Below, in pieces: positions 8,327-17,601 of a stretch of DNA of 64,000 nucleotides. Position numbers and translations under genes: made by a program. The number at the start of each line of letters is the position of its first letter. Position 1 is the first letter of the stretch. The notes under the pieces are model-generated. The model was not told the origin of the DNA. It did not search any database and saw only the letters and a program-made list of their open reading frames with translations. The stretch comes from Streptomyces sp. GESEQ-4 (lineage in GTDB: Bacteria > Actinomycetota > Actinomycetes > Streptomycetales > Streptomycetaceae), in assembly GCF_017948455.1 (NCBI RefSeq), contig NZ_JAFFSU010000037.1, positions 1 to 64,000 of the forward strand, given 5' to 3'.

Positions 8327-9226
8327 TCACGCCCAGCTCGTGCCCGTCAGCCGCTCGTAGGCCTCCACGTACTTGGCGCGGGTGGCGTCCACCACGTGCT
8401 GCGGCAGCGCGGGCGGCGGCTGCTCGCTCCCCCGGTCCCAGCCGGACTCCGGCGAGGTCAGCCAGTCACGCACGAACTGCTTGTCGTACGACGGCTGCGG
8501 GCGCCCCGGCTGCCACTGGTCGGCGGGCCAGAAGCGGGAGGAGTCCGGGGTGAGGACCTCGTCGGCGAGGACCAGGTCGCCGTTGTCGAAGCCGAACTCG
8601 AACTTGGTGTCCGCCAGGATGATCCCGCGGTCACGGGCGATGGCGCGGCCGCGGGCGTAGACGGCGAGGGTGGCCTGGCGCAGCCGGGCGGCGGTGTCGG
8701 CGCCGACCTGGCGGGCGACCTCCTCGTACGACACGTTCTCGTCGTGCTCGCCGACGGCCGCCTTGGTGGCCGGGGTGAAGATCGGGGCGGGGAGCTCCGA
8801 GCCGTCGCTCAGCCCCTCGGGGAGGGCGAGGCCGCAGACGGTGCGGGACTCGTTGTACTCGGCGAGGCCCGAGCCGGTGAGGTAGCCGCGGGCCACGCTC
8901 TCGACGGGGATCATCTGGAGGGCCTTGCAGACGAGGGTGCGGCCTTCCCATGCGGCGGGGGCGCCGGCGGGCAGGTCGGTGCTCAGGACGTGGTTGGGGA
9001 TCAGGTCGGCGACCTGGTCGAACCACCACAGGGAGAGCTGGGTGAGGACACGGCCCTTGTCGGGGATCTCTGTCGGCAGCACCCAGTCGTAAGCGGAGAT
9101 GCGGTCGCTGGCGACCATCACGAGGTCGCCCGCGTCGTTCTGGTACAGGTCGCGCACCTTGCCGGTGTGCAGATGCACCAGACCCGGAACCTGGAGGGGC
9201 TCGGGCTTTTCAACGAATCCGGACAC
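8327..9226 (-). CDS. purC: SAICAR synthetase
   Basis: Phosphoribosylaminoimidazole-succinocarboxamide synthase catalyses ATP-dependent condensation of CAIR with aspartate in purine synthesis. The protein shows GKVRDLYQ, ASDRISAYDW and KGRVLTQLS near the N-terminus and DTKFEFG in the second half, as expected for the family. GTG at 9226 with a strong GGGGAGG upstream gives 299 residues; the longer open frame upstream lacks a ribosome site. It stands alone rather than in an operon with purD. It corresponds to SCO4071 (recollection). Confidence 0.96.
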   Translation of the reverse strand: MSGFVEKPEPLQVPGLVHLHTGKVRDLYQNDAGDLVMVASDRISAYDWVLPTEIPDKGRVLTQLSLWWFDQVADLIPNHVLSTDLPAGAPAAWEGRTLVCKALQMIPVESVARGYLTGSGLAEYNESRTVCGLALPEGLSDGSELPAPIFTPATKAAVGEHDENVSYEEVARQVGADTAARLRQATLAVYARGRAIARDRGIILADTKFEFGFDNGDLVLADEVLTPDSSRFWPADQWQPGRPQPSYDKQFVRDWLTSPESGWDRGSEQPPPALPQHVVDATRAKYVEAYERLTGTSWA

Positions 9227-9262
9227 GGTTCCTCCCCGTGGTGATGTCCAAGTGAGCTGATT

Positions 9263-9278
9263 CTCCCGTATGCGGGAG
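9263..9278. terminator. Stem-loop between purC and the DMFase-like gene
   Basis: CTCCCG-TATG-CGGGAG is nested within a wider TCCAAG/TTGGA repeat (9247 onward). It lies in the 71-base gap downstream of the DMFase-like gene and upstream of purC. It may end transcription of the former or shape the purC leader. Confidence 0.5.
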
Positions 9279-9297
9279 TGACCTTGGACAAGGGGGT

Positions 9298-10797
9298 TCA
9301 ATCACGTTTGCAGATGCGGTCCAGGAGGTTGGCCGTGGCCCGCTGGATACGGGGGTCCACGTGGCCGGGGCGGTCGAGAGCCGGGGACCAGGCGAACGTT
9401 CCGGACGCGAAGACCAGGGAGCCCGAGGGGGCGCGGTACAGGGAGGTCTCCTGGTGGCGTAAGGCGCCGTCGCTGTCGCTGTACGGGGAGTGGGCGAGCA
9501 GGATGCGGTTCTCGTGCTCGGGGAGCGGGGTGCGCGGGAAGTAGCGGTCGGCCTCGCCCGCGACCAGGCCGTCGATCTCGTCGCCCTCGTGCGCGCCGGT
9601 CGCCTCCCACAGCCAGTGCTCGGCGTTGCGGACGATCAGGGGGTGCGGCTCGGGGACGCGGCCCGCGTACTGGATGCCGACGAGTTGCTGCTCGGGGCGG
9701 TCGATCTCGCGCCAGAGGACCGGCCTGCCCGGTCCTTTCCGTTTCCGGCAGGTGAGCAGGCGGTCGGGGACGCCGGACGGGGACGGGCCCAACTCCACTT
9801 GCCAGTACATGGTGTTGGCGGAGAGGAAGACCAGGGAGGTGCCGTGCTCGCGGGCGAGTTCCGTGGTGCGGCGCATGGCCGGCGACCAGTACTCGTCGTG
9901 GCCGGGGAAGACCAGGCCCCGGTAGCGGGCGGGGTCGACCAGGCCGGCGTGCAGGTCGCCGGCGTTGGCGTAGGCGAGGTCGTAGCCGTAGCGCTCGGCC
10001 CAGCGGATGAAGTCGTAGGCGTGGCCGACGTGGAGGGGGAGGCCCGCGCCGGCGTACGGGCGGTCGAAGGAGACCGTGGTCGCGGCGTCGGCCTCGCCCA
10101 GCAGGCGGCCCTGCTCGTCCCAGGCGTGGTAGAGGCTGGCGCCGGTGCGGCCGTCCTCCGGGTAGAGGTTGTAGGCCTGCCAGGTGATGTCGGGCAGGAG
10201 GAGCAGCAGGTCCGCGGGGTGGTTGTCGCGGACGGTGAAGGGCACGTGGGAGCGGTAGCCGTCGGCGGTGGTGAGGACGGCGACGTAGGCGCCGATGCTC
10301 CAGTAGGAGGGGATCTGCAGCCGCCACGACAGCCACCAGTGGTGACAGGAGACGGTCCGGTCGGCGGTGAGCGGGGGTGGCTGGACGATGCCGGACAGGC
10401 GGGGGCTGGTGGTGATCTTGGCTGCGCCGTCGCCGCCGTAGTGGCCGATGCGGTAGACGTCGACGCCGAATTCCTGGGGCGGGTCGACGGTGATGTGGAA
10501 GTCGATGGCCTCGCCGGGGGCGGCCGCGCCGGTGGAGGCGAAGCCCTTGATCTGGCGCTTGACGTCGTCGGCGGCGCGCGGGCCGCCGCCGGTGGCCGAG
10601 CGGGGGGCTGGGACGCGGGGGTTCTCGCCGGTCGACTGCGCGGGGCTGGGGTCCACATACCAGGGGACGACCTGGCCGGTGTCGTCGAAGTAGGTCTCGC
10701 TGCCGCGCAGCCAGGGGACGGGGCCCTGGCCGAAGGGGTCCGTCACGGCGTGCGCCAGCGCGCCCGACTCCCAGCGGCGAATCTGCTGCGACGCCAT
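9298..10797 (-). CDS. N,N-dimethylformamidase beta-subunit-like protein
   Basis: The 499-residue protein resembles the large-subunit C-terminal domain of N,N-dimethylformamidase. Features include an N-terminal beta-rich region (residues ~80-190, Ig-like), then a Rossmann-like part with DITWQAYNLY, VFPGHDEYW and SANTMYWQ. DMFase hydrolyses dimethylformamide, but most actinobacterial homologues have no assigned substrate, so the function is unknown. No signal peptide is evident. The ATG at 10797 gives a full-length N-terminus (MASQQIRRWESG). It is transcribed alone; the 258-base upstream gap (10798-11055) holds its promoter and imperfect TGTG-rich repeats near 10850-10890. Confidence 0.75.
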   Translation of the reverse strand: MASQQIRRWESGALAHAVTDPFGQGPVPWLRGSETYFDDTGQVVPWYVDPSPAQSTGENPRVPAPRSATGGGPRAADDVKRQIKGFASTGAAAPGEAIDFHITVDPPQEFGVDVYRIGHYGGDGAAKITTSPRLSGIVQPPPLTADRTVSCHHWWLSWRLQIPSYWSIGAYVAVLTTADGYRSHVPFTVRDNHPADLLLLLPDITWQAYNLYPEDGRTGASLYHAWDEQGRLLGEADAATTVSFDRPYAGAGLPLHVGHAYDFIRWAERYGYDLAYANAGDLHAGLVDPARYRGLVFPGHDEYWSPAMRRTTELAREHGTSLVFLSANTMYWQVELGPSPSGVPDRLLTCRKRKGPGRPVLWREIDRPEQQLVGIQYAGRVPEPHPLIVRNAEHWLWEATGAHEGDEIDGLVAGEADRYFPRTPLPEHENRILLAHSPYSDSDGALRHQETSLYRAPSGSLVFASGTFAWSPALDRPGHVDPRIQRATANLLDRICKRD

Positions 10798-11055
10798 GAT
10801 CGCTCCCCTCCCTTGGGCCCCCGTGTTCGTGCGTCCTGTTCGTACTTCCTGTGCGTGCCTCGTGTGCGCGCCTTGTGTGCCTGTCTTATGTCGCGAGCCC
10901 TTGCCATGTGCGCGATCGGTCCCAGCACATCACATAACGCACGCAGGCTGTCACTATTCGTTGCGAATTGGCCGAAAGTGGAATCCGATCTTCCGGCCGG
11001 GATTTCGGTTTGGGTGCGGTGCGGTGCGGTGGGTGGGGTGGGGTCCGGAGGCCTG

Positions 11056-12918
11056 TCAGACGAGGCGGACCGGCTTTTCCGGGCGTATGCCCGACTCCAC
11101 CAGCCAGGCACGCAGCGGGGCCGGGTCGCCGTCCTCGATCAGGCTGAGGACTCTGGGGGTCAGATCGGCGGCCCGCTCTCCGTTGACGATGAGGGACGGG
11201 CCGTCGAGCCAGTCGAGGCCGGGAGTCGCCCCCGCGGTGTCCATCGCGGCGCAGCACACCATCGCCGTGACGTGGTCGGCGAGCAGTTCGCGGGCGGTGC
11301 GGGGCGGTTGCAGCGGGAAGAGCGGGAGCGTGCCGTCGTCCCAGAGGGCGGTGTCCGGACCCTGGCCGGCGGCGGCCGAGGACGCCTTTCGGTCGGCGGG
11401 GGTCGCGGCTTCCTCTCGGGCCAGTTCTGCGGTGAGGCCTGCGGCTAGGGCGGAGGTGCGGTCGTTGTCCGCGGGGGTGTCGGCGTCGGTGTCGGTGTCT
11501 ATGCCGGGGCGGGGGTGAGGGCTGCGGCTGAGGGCGGGGCCGGGGGTGACGTCGGTGCCGGGGCGGGAGCCGGTGTCAGGGCCGCTACCGGGGTCGGGGC
11601 CGGTGTCAGGGCCGGCGTCGGCCTCGGTCGTCGGGGTGGTCGACAGGTGGTCGAGGACTCGGGCCAGGGTGGGGCCGTGGGGTTCCGGGGAGGTGTGGCC
11701 GGGGGTGCGGCGGACGCCGAGGGCGTCGAGGACTCGGTGGAGGCGGGCCGCGTCGGTGCGCCATTTGCGGTCGACGACCTCCTCCGGGTACTCCTGCCAG
11801 TCCACCGGGGACCAGTCCGGGCCGGGCTCGGCGGGGCCGCCGTGGAAGAGGCGGGCGGCGAGGAGTGAGGCGGCCTCGTCCACCGCGCCGGGCTCTTCGA
11901 GCAGGTCACAGGCGGGGCGCTCGCCCAGCCGCGAGGCGAAGCCCTCGGCCAGCCGGTCGCGGCGGGACAGCTCGGTCAGCGCGGCCACGACGCCCGCGTC
12001 CAGCCGGGACGGCCAGCGCCCCATCCGCCACGCGGGCAGCGCGACCCGGGTCAGCAGCCGGTCCCAGCCCGCGTACGCCAGCCCCACCTGCTCCTGCGCC
12101 ACGATCCGCAGTCCGTAATCCACAGCCTGTGCACGCTCGGCAGCCGCGGCGGCCACGCCCCGCTCCATCTCGGCCGCATGGCCCCGGCAGCTCCGCAGCA
12201 GCACCCGCGCCACCCAGCCGACCCCCGCGAGCACCGTGCGCGCCACGGGCCCGCGATGGGGCGCCGAGGTGACGGCCACCGCCGCGTCCAGACCCCGTAC
12301 GAAACGGCGGGCCGCCGCTATGTCGGGGTGCGCCGACGGTCCCGTACCGGCGACGACCGGGGCGAGGACCGCGCGCAGCTCGCCGACGCGCATCCACCAC
12401 AGGAACGGGGAGCCGATCACGAGGACGGGCGCTGTGGCGCTGCGCCGGTGGGCGTGTCTGCTCAGGCCCGCTATCTCGTCGCCGTCCTCCGGCGGGGGCG
12501 GGCCGTGGGACAGATGCGCACGGTCCTCCAGCCAACTGTCGCAGTCCGGTGTGAGCGCTATGGCGGAGGGGGCCGGGACGTCGAGGCGGTCGGCGAGGTC
12601 GCGCACCATGCGATACAGATCCGGCGCCGACTCCTCGCCGATCGGGACCGTCGGGCTCACCGCGGGGCGGGAGCGGGCGACGACCAGCGCGATGCCGCCG
12701 GCCGCGAGCAGCACGAGCACGGCGAGCGGTGTCACGACCCAGCGCGTGGTGTGCCAGCCCGCGCCCACGAGATGGCCGGTGGACGCGCCGGCCAGCAACA
12801 CCACGGCGAGTGCCGCGGGCAGCAGTGCGACGGCCAGCGCCCGGCTGCGGATGTGCAGCACGGCGAGAGCCCTGGAGCGCGCGGACTGTGTGCCCGCCTC
12901 CCCACCCATACCGGTCAT
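11056..12918 (-). CDS. Membrane protein resembling an inactive M48 peptidase
   Basis: The 620-residue protein has two transmembrane helices (about 29-48 and 61-81) and a domain laid out like M48 zinc proteases (RMVRDLADRLDVPAPSAIAL, residues 103-122). Where active M48 enzymes read ELRAVLAHELGH, this one reads ELRAVLAPVVAGTG (180-193), so the HExxH zinc site is absent. A later helix (GHAAEMERGVAAA, 246-258) recalls the region bearing the third ligand. The C-terminal part includes a Pro/Asp/Thr-rich tract (DNA about 11460-11640). I infer a non-catalytic relative; role unknown. Start ATG 12918, alternative 12909. Confidence 0.6.
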   Translation of the reverse strand: MTGMGGEAGTQSARSRALAVLHIRSRALAVALLPAALAVVLLAGASTGHLVGAGWHTTRWVVTPLAVLVLLAAGGIALVVARSRPAVSPTVPIGEESAPDLYRMVRDLADRLDVPAPSAIALTPDCDSWLEDRAHLSHGPPPPEDGDEIAGLSRHAHRRSATAPVLVIGSPFLWWMRVGELRAVLAPVVAGTGPSAHPDIAAARRFVRGLDAAVAVTSAPHRGPVARTVLAGVGWVARVLLRSCRGHAAEMERGVAAAAAERAQAVDYGLRIVAQEQVGLAYAGWDRLLTRVALPAWRMGRWPSRLDAGVVAALTELSRRDRLAEGFASRLGERPACDLLEEPGAVDEAASLLAARLFHGGPAEPGPDWSPVDWQEYPEEVVDRKWRTDAARLHRVLDALGVRRTPGHTSPEPHGPTLARVLDHLSTTPTTEADAGPDTGPDPGSGPDTGSRPGTDVTPGPALSRSPHPRPGIDTDTDADTPADNDRTSALAAGLTAELAREEAATPADRKASSAAAGQGPDTALWDDGTLPLFPLQPPRTARELLADHVTAMVCCAAMDTAGATPGLDWLDGPSLIVNGERAADLTPRVLSLIEDGDPAPLRAWLVESGIRPEKPVRLV

Positions 12919-13272
12919 GATCGGTCGTCACCCCCTCCCTGCTGTCCCGAACGGCGGCAAGTGCGGCGCCCGCCGTGACGGTGCCCGTCACCGTGGTCGC
13001 CGCCCACTGCCCTGGCGTTGCTCACTCCCCCACTGTGGCACCCACCACTGACATCGCAATGCCGGTGGGCCAAGTGCCGGAACGCTTGCGCCGCACCCTA
13101 GTTGGGGCCCCGGCCCTCGTCAGCGGTATGGGGCACCGGTCACTCGATGGAATGGCTTTGGGGAAAGGTGGATGACGGACAGCGAGGATCAGGCCCCGAA
13201 TCCATAGACGGATTCGAGGCCTGAGGGGTTGGTCGGTGAACGGGTTTTGGGTGCCCGGCCGTCACTGGTGGC
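12919..13272. other. 354-base gene-free interval
   Basis: It holds the upstream region of the M48-like gene (GGGAGGGGG near 12932-12940 is a distant Shine-Dalgarno candidate) and the purD terminator described next. I see no supported coding sequence. Confidence 0.6.
13189..13224 (-). terminator. purD terminator
   Basis: TCAGGCC-C-CGAATCC pairs with GGATTCG-A-GGCCTGA around a 6-base loop, with one internal C/A mismatch. It starts about 50 bases past the purD stop. Confidence 0.8.
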
Positions 13273-14523
<1,251 letters not shown>

Positions 14524-14529
14524 GGGGTC

Positions 14530-14535
14530 AGCCTA
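14530..14535 (-). promoter_or_regulatory. Probable -10 box of a leaderless purD transcript
   Basis: TAGGCT is followed by exactly six bases and the GTG start codon. No ribosome-binding site intervenes. No convincing -35 box was found. Confidence 0.45.
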
Positions 14536-14678
14536 ACCGGCGGGGGGCTGCGTGAATTGTGCGGGTTGCTGAGGGGCGGGGGGCTGTTCGCTTGGAGGAT
14601 CCTCCGAGGTACCGGTGCGTGCCCGTCCTGACCGTCGGTCTCCGGGAGACGGCCCCGACCCGGTCCCTACCCCAGTCC

Positions 14679-17069
14679 CTACTCGTTGGTGAACTCCTCC
14701 ACCACCGTCGCCCCCAGCTCCTTCACGATGAGCTCGTGGCCGGAGAGGGCCGACTCGTCGAGGTCCGGGTCGTCGTCCTCCGGGGTGTCGTCCTCGGGGG
14801 AGACGGGGGGTGGCTCCGGAGTGGACGACGCGGGCGAGGGTGAGGACGAGGACCGTGGTGCGGGGGCGGCGGGAGCCGGGGTGGCGGCGGGGGAGGTGGG
14901 CGGGGGCTGGGGGGACGCCGGGCGCGGGGGCGTCGTAACTCCGCTGCCGCCCTGGCCACTGCCACCGGCGCTGCCTCCACCCCCGTAGCCACCGCCGCCG
15001 TTGAAGCCGGAGGAACCGGAGGAACCGGTGGAGCCGGAGGACTGTGGGGGTGCCGAGCCGCCCGACGGGTCGACGACGGCCTCGATCTTCCACTGGACGT
15101 TGAACTGCTCGGCCAGCGCCTGTCGCAGCACGTCCTCGCTGCCGCTGCTCGCGAAGTTGTCCCGCGCGCCGGCGTTGACGAAGCCGAGCTGGAGGGTGGT
15201 GCCGTCGAAGCCGACCACCTGGGCGTTCTGGCTGAGCAGGATCCAGGTGAAACGACGGCGGTTCTTGACGGTCTCGAGGATGTTGGGCCAGAGCATGCGG
15301 GGGTCGAGGCCGCCGGGTGCCGGGGTGGATGCGGGGGTGGGGGTGTGTGAGGTGGGCGGTGGCGTGGGTGCGGGTGCAGGGGCGGATGCAGGTGTCTCGG
15401 CGGGTGCGGGCTGGCCACCGCCCGCCGGGGTCGTCGTCGGCCATCCGCCGGGGCGTCGGCCGCCGCCGGCGGGGGTGGCGGTGGGCCAGGCGCCGGGGGT
15501 GGAGCCGGCGGGGGCAGGACTGGGTGTGCTCTGGCCGGGCTGGGGCTGCTGAGGCTGCTGGCTGTGCTGTGGTTGTTGCTGGACTTGCTGCGGCTGACCG
15601 CCACCAGAAGGTCCGGTGCCCGGGCCGGCGGCGGCAGGCGGAACCGGCCCAGCCGCCGACGTCGTACCACTCTCCGGATCGGTCGCACCCACCGAACCCG
15701 CCCCAGAAACACCGGGCCCGGAGCCGGAGCCCCGCACGGCAGCCCGAGCGGCAGCGGCCCCGCCCCCCGGAGGGACGGGAGGAGCCGCGGCAGCCGGAAG
15801 AGCCGAAGGAGCCGAAGCGCTCATGGCCCCCATCCCCGCACCCGCACCGCCGTGCGCCTCGGGCCCGGGCACATAGCCCATGGTGGGCGCCCCGCCCCCG
15901 GCCGAGAAGTTCACGCCGCGCTCGAGTCGGTCGAGGCGGGCCATGACCGAGCGCTCGTCCCCGTACGCGGCGGGCAGCATCACGCGCGCGCAGATCAGTT
16001 CGAGCTGGAGTCGGGGGGAGGTGGCGCCCCGCATCTCGGTCAGGCCGTCGTTGACGAGGTCGGCGGCGCGGCTGAGTTCGGCGGCGCCGAAGGTGCCGGC
16101 CTGGGCCTGCATCCGCTCGAGCACGTCGGCGGGGGCATCGATGAGCCCCTTCTCCACCGCGTCCGGAACTGCGGCGAGGATCACCAGGTCCCGCAGCCGC
16201 TCCAGCAGATCGGCGACGAAGCGACGCGGGTCGTTGCCGCCCTCGATGATGCGGTCGACGACCTCGAAGGCGGCGGCGCCGTCGCCTGTGGCGAAGGCCT
16301 CGACGACGGAGTCGAGCAGCGAGGTGTCCGTGTAGCCGAGCAGCGAGATGGCCATGGCATACGTCACACCGTCGGCACCGGCCGCGGCGAGCAGCTGGTC
16401 CATGACGGACATGGAGTCACGCACGGACCCGGCCCCGGCGCGTACGACCAGCGGCAGCACACCGTCCTCGACCGGGATGTTCTCCCGCCCGCACACCTCG
16501 GCGAGGTACTCCCTCAGCGTCCCCGGCGGAACGAGCCGGAACGGATAGTGATGGGTCCGCGACCGGATCGTCCCGATGACCTTCTCGGGCTCGGTGGTGG
16601 CGAAGATGAACTTGAGGTGCTCCGGCGGCTCCTCGACGACCTTCAGCAGCGCGTTGAAACCGGCCGACGTGACCATGTGGGCCTCGTCGATGATGTAGAT
16701 CTTGTAGCGGCTGCCAGCGGGCCCGAAGAAGGCCTTTTCCCGCAGGTCACGCGCGTCATCGACACCGCCGTGCGAAGCGGCGTCGATCTCGATCACGTCG
16801 ATCGAACCGGGCCCGTTCCGAGCAAGATCCCGGCAGGACTGGCACTCACCGCACGGGGTGGGCGTGGGCCCCTGCTCGCAGTTCAGGCACCGCGCCAGAA
16901 TCCGCGCGCTGGTCGTCTTGCCGCATCCGCGCGGACCGCTGAACAGGTACGCGTGATTGACCCGGTTGTTCCGCAGCGCCTGCTGCAGCGGGTCGGTTAC
17001 ATGCTCCTGCCCGATGACCTCGGCGAACGACTCCGGGCGATAGCGGCGGTACAACGCAAGAGACGACAC
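14679..17069 (-). CDS. dnaX: DNA polymerase III subunits gamma and tau
   Basis: This is the clamp-loader ATPase of the replicative polymerase. In 796 residues it has Walker A GPRGCGKTT (45-53), zinc cysteines at 64, 73, 76 and 79, Walker B with DEAH (128-131), and the arginine-finger region in domain III. A Pro/Gly/Gln-rich linker of roughly 200 residues follows (DNA ~15310-15900), then a folded tau-like domain (RMLWPNILETVKNRRRFTW), and a final acidic tail. GTG at 17069 gives the family start SSLALYRRYRPESF. A TATAAC box lies 9 bases upstream, so translation is probably leaderless. The SRP RNA gene is just upstream. It corresponds to SCO4067 (recollection). Confidence 0.95.
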   Translation of the reverse strand: MSSLALYRRYRPESFAEVIGQEHVTDPLQQALRNNRVNHAYLFSGPRGCGKTTSARILARCLNCEQGPTPTPCGECQSCRDLARNGPGSIDVIEIDAASHGGVDDARDLREKAFFGPAGSRYKIYIIDEAHMVTSAGFNALLKVVEEPPEHLKFIFATTEPEKVIGTIRSRTHHYPFRLVPPGTLREYLAEVCGRENIPVEDGVLPLVVRAGAGSVRDSMSVMDQLLAAAGADGVTYAMAISLLGYTDTSLLDSVVEAFATGDGAAAFEVVDRIIEGGNDPRRFVADLLERLRDLVILAAVPDAVEKGLIDAPADVLERMQAQAGTFGAAELSRAADLVNDGLTEMRGATSPRLQLELICARVMLPAAYGDERSVMARLDRLERGVNFSAGGGAPTMGYVPGPEAHGGAGAGMGAMSASAPSALPAAAAPPVPPGGGAAAARAAVRGSGSGPGVSGAGSVGATDPESGTTSAAGPVPPAAAGPGTGPSGGGQPQQVQQQPQHSQQPQQPQPGQSTPSPAPAGSTPGAWPTATPAGGGRRPGGWPTTTPAGGGQPAPAETPASAPAPAPTPPPTSHTPTPASTPAPGGLDPRMLWPNILETVKNRRRFTWILLSQNAQVVGFDGTTLQLGFVNAGARDNFASSGSEDVLRQALAEQFNVQWKIEAVVDPSGGSAPPQSSGSTGSSGSSGFNGGGGYGGGGSAGGSGQGGSGVTTPPRPASPQPPPTSPAATPAPAAPAPRSSSSPSPASSTPEPPPVSPEDDTPEDDDPDLDESALSGHELIVKELGATVVEEFTNE

Positions 17070-17078
17070 ACATACGAG

Positions 17079-17084
17079 GTTATA
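17079..17084 (-). promoter_or_regulatory. Probable dnaX -10 box
   Basis: TATAAC reads toward dnaX and is separated from the GTG start codon by 9 bases. There is no Shine-Dalgarno between them. The -35 region is not recognisable. Confidence 0.5.
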
Positions 17085-17132
17085 GGCGCCCACTGACATC
17101 GGGCCCCGCCCGCCGGTCCCCCGGCAACGTAA

Positions 17133-17227
17133 GCGCCCCCCACGCACCCGCCAGAGCCAACCTACCCTTGCTGCCTTCCGGCCCTGGGGGAGTTCAGTCA
17201 GATAGCGCCGCGTGAGGGGCTGCGCCC
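17133..17227 (-). ncRNA. ffs: Signal recognition particle RNA (4.5S type)
   Basis: The conserved domain IV hairpin is explicit: GGGCCGGAAGGCAGCAAGGG with the GGAA tetraloop and the asymmetric internal loop that binds Ffh. The outer ends pair (GCGC..CCCC..CACGC against GCGTGGGGGGCGC), which sets the approximate limits of a 95-nt RNA. With Ffh it targets membrane proteins co-translationally. It lies 63 bases upstream of dnaX in the same direction, and divergent from tRNA-Ser. Confidence 0.95.
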
Positions 17228-17296
17228 ACAGTACCCGATGCCGGCCAGCGGGAACGAGTTCGCTAGCACTCCTCAACGTCTTGTATTGTTTGCGGC

Positions 17297-17381
17297 GGAG
17301 GATTCGCCTAGAGGCCTAGGGCGCACGCTTGGAAAGCGTGTTGGGGGCAACCCCTCACGAGTTCGAATCTCGTATCCTCCG
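17297..17381 (+). tRNA. tRNA-Ser(GGA)
   Basis: An 85-nt class II tRNA with acceptor arms GGAGGAT/ATCCTCC, anticodon GGA in CTTGGAAA, a long variable arm (TTGGGGGCAACCCCTC) and T loop GTTCGAATC. CCA is encoded at 17382-17384, unlike the other tRNAs here. The DNA downstream to 21.5 kb looks accessory, but I found no duplicated tRNA 3' end. Confidence 0.97.
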
Positions 17382-17405
17382 CCAGTGCCTCACCGGGCAC
17401 GATGT

Positions 17406-17439
17406 CGAAGGGCCCCACCGTTCGCGGTGGGGCCCTTCG
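17406..17439 (+). terminator. tRNA-Ser terminator
   Basis: A perfect 15-bp stem, CGAAGGGCCCCACCG with its complement, capped by a TTCG tetraloop, starts 22 bases after the CCA end. Confidence 0.9.
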
Positions 17440-17601
17440 TCGTTGTCCTCAGCCTCGTTGTCCTGGTTTCTGCCCACAGGGGATGCTTCCGGGGCTCAGT
17501 TGGCATCGGCGACCTTCCGGGCGAGCCAGGAAGAGCGATAGAACTTGGCTCCGCGCATTGGTGGGCGATCGTCTGGCTTCGTCCAGCTTCGGGGGGCCTC
17601 G

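Noticed and set aside
9490..11448. 652-residue plus-strand open frame
   Set aside because: It is antisense to the DMFase-like gene and part of the M48-like gene, with Gly/Val/Arg-rich shadow composition and no domain.
14679..15900. Programmed frameshift signal for a gamma form of DnaX
   Set aside because: No obvious A-rich slippery heptamer was seen in this GC-rich linker; nothing supports a shortened product.
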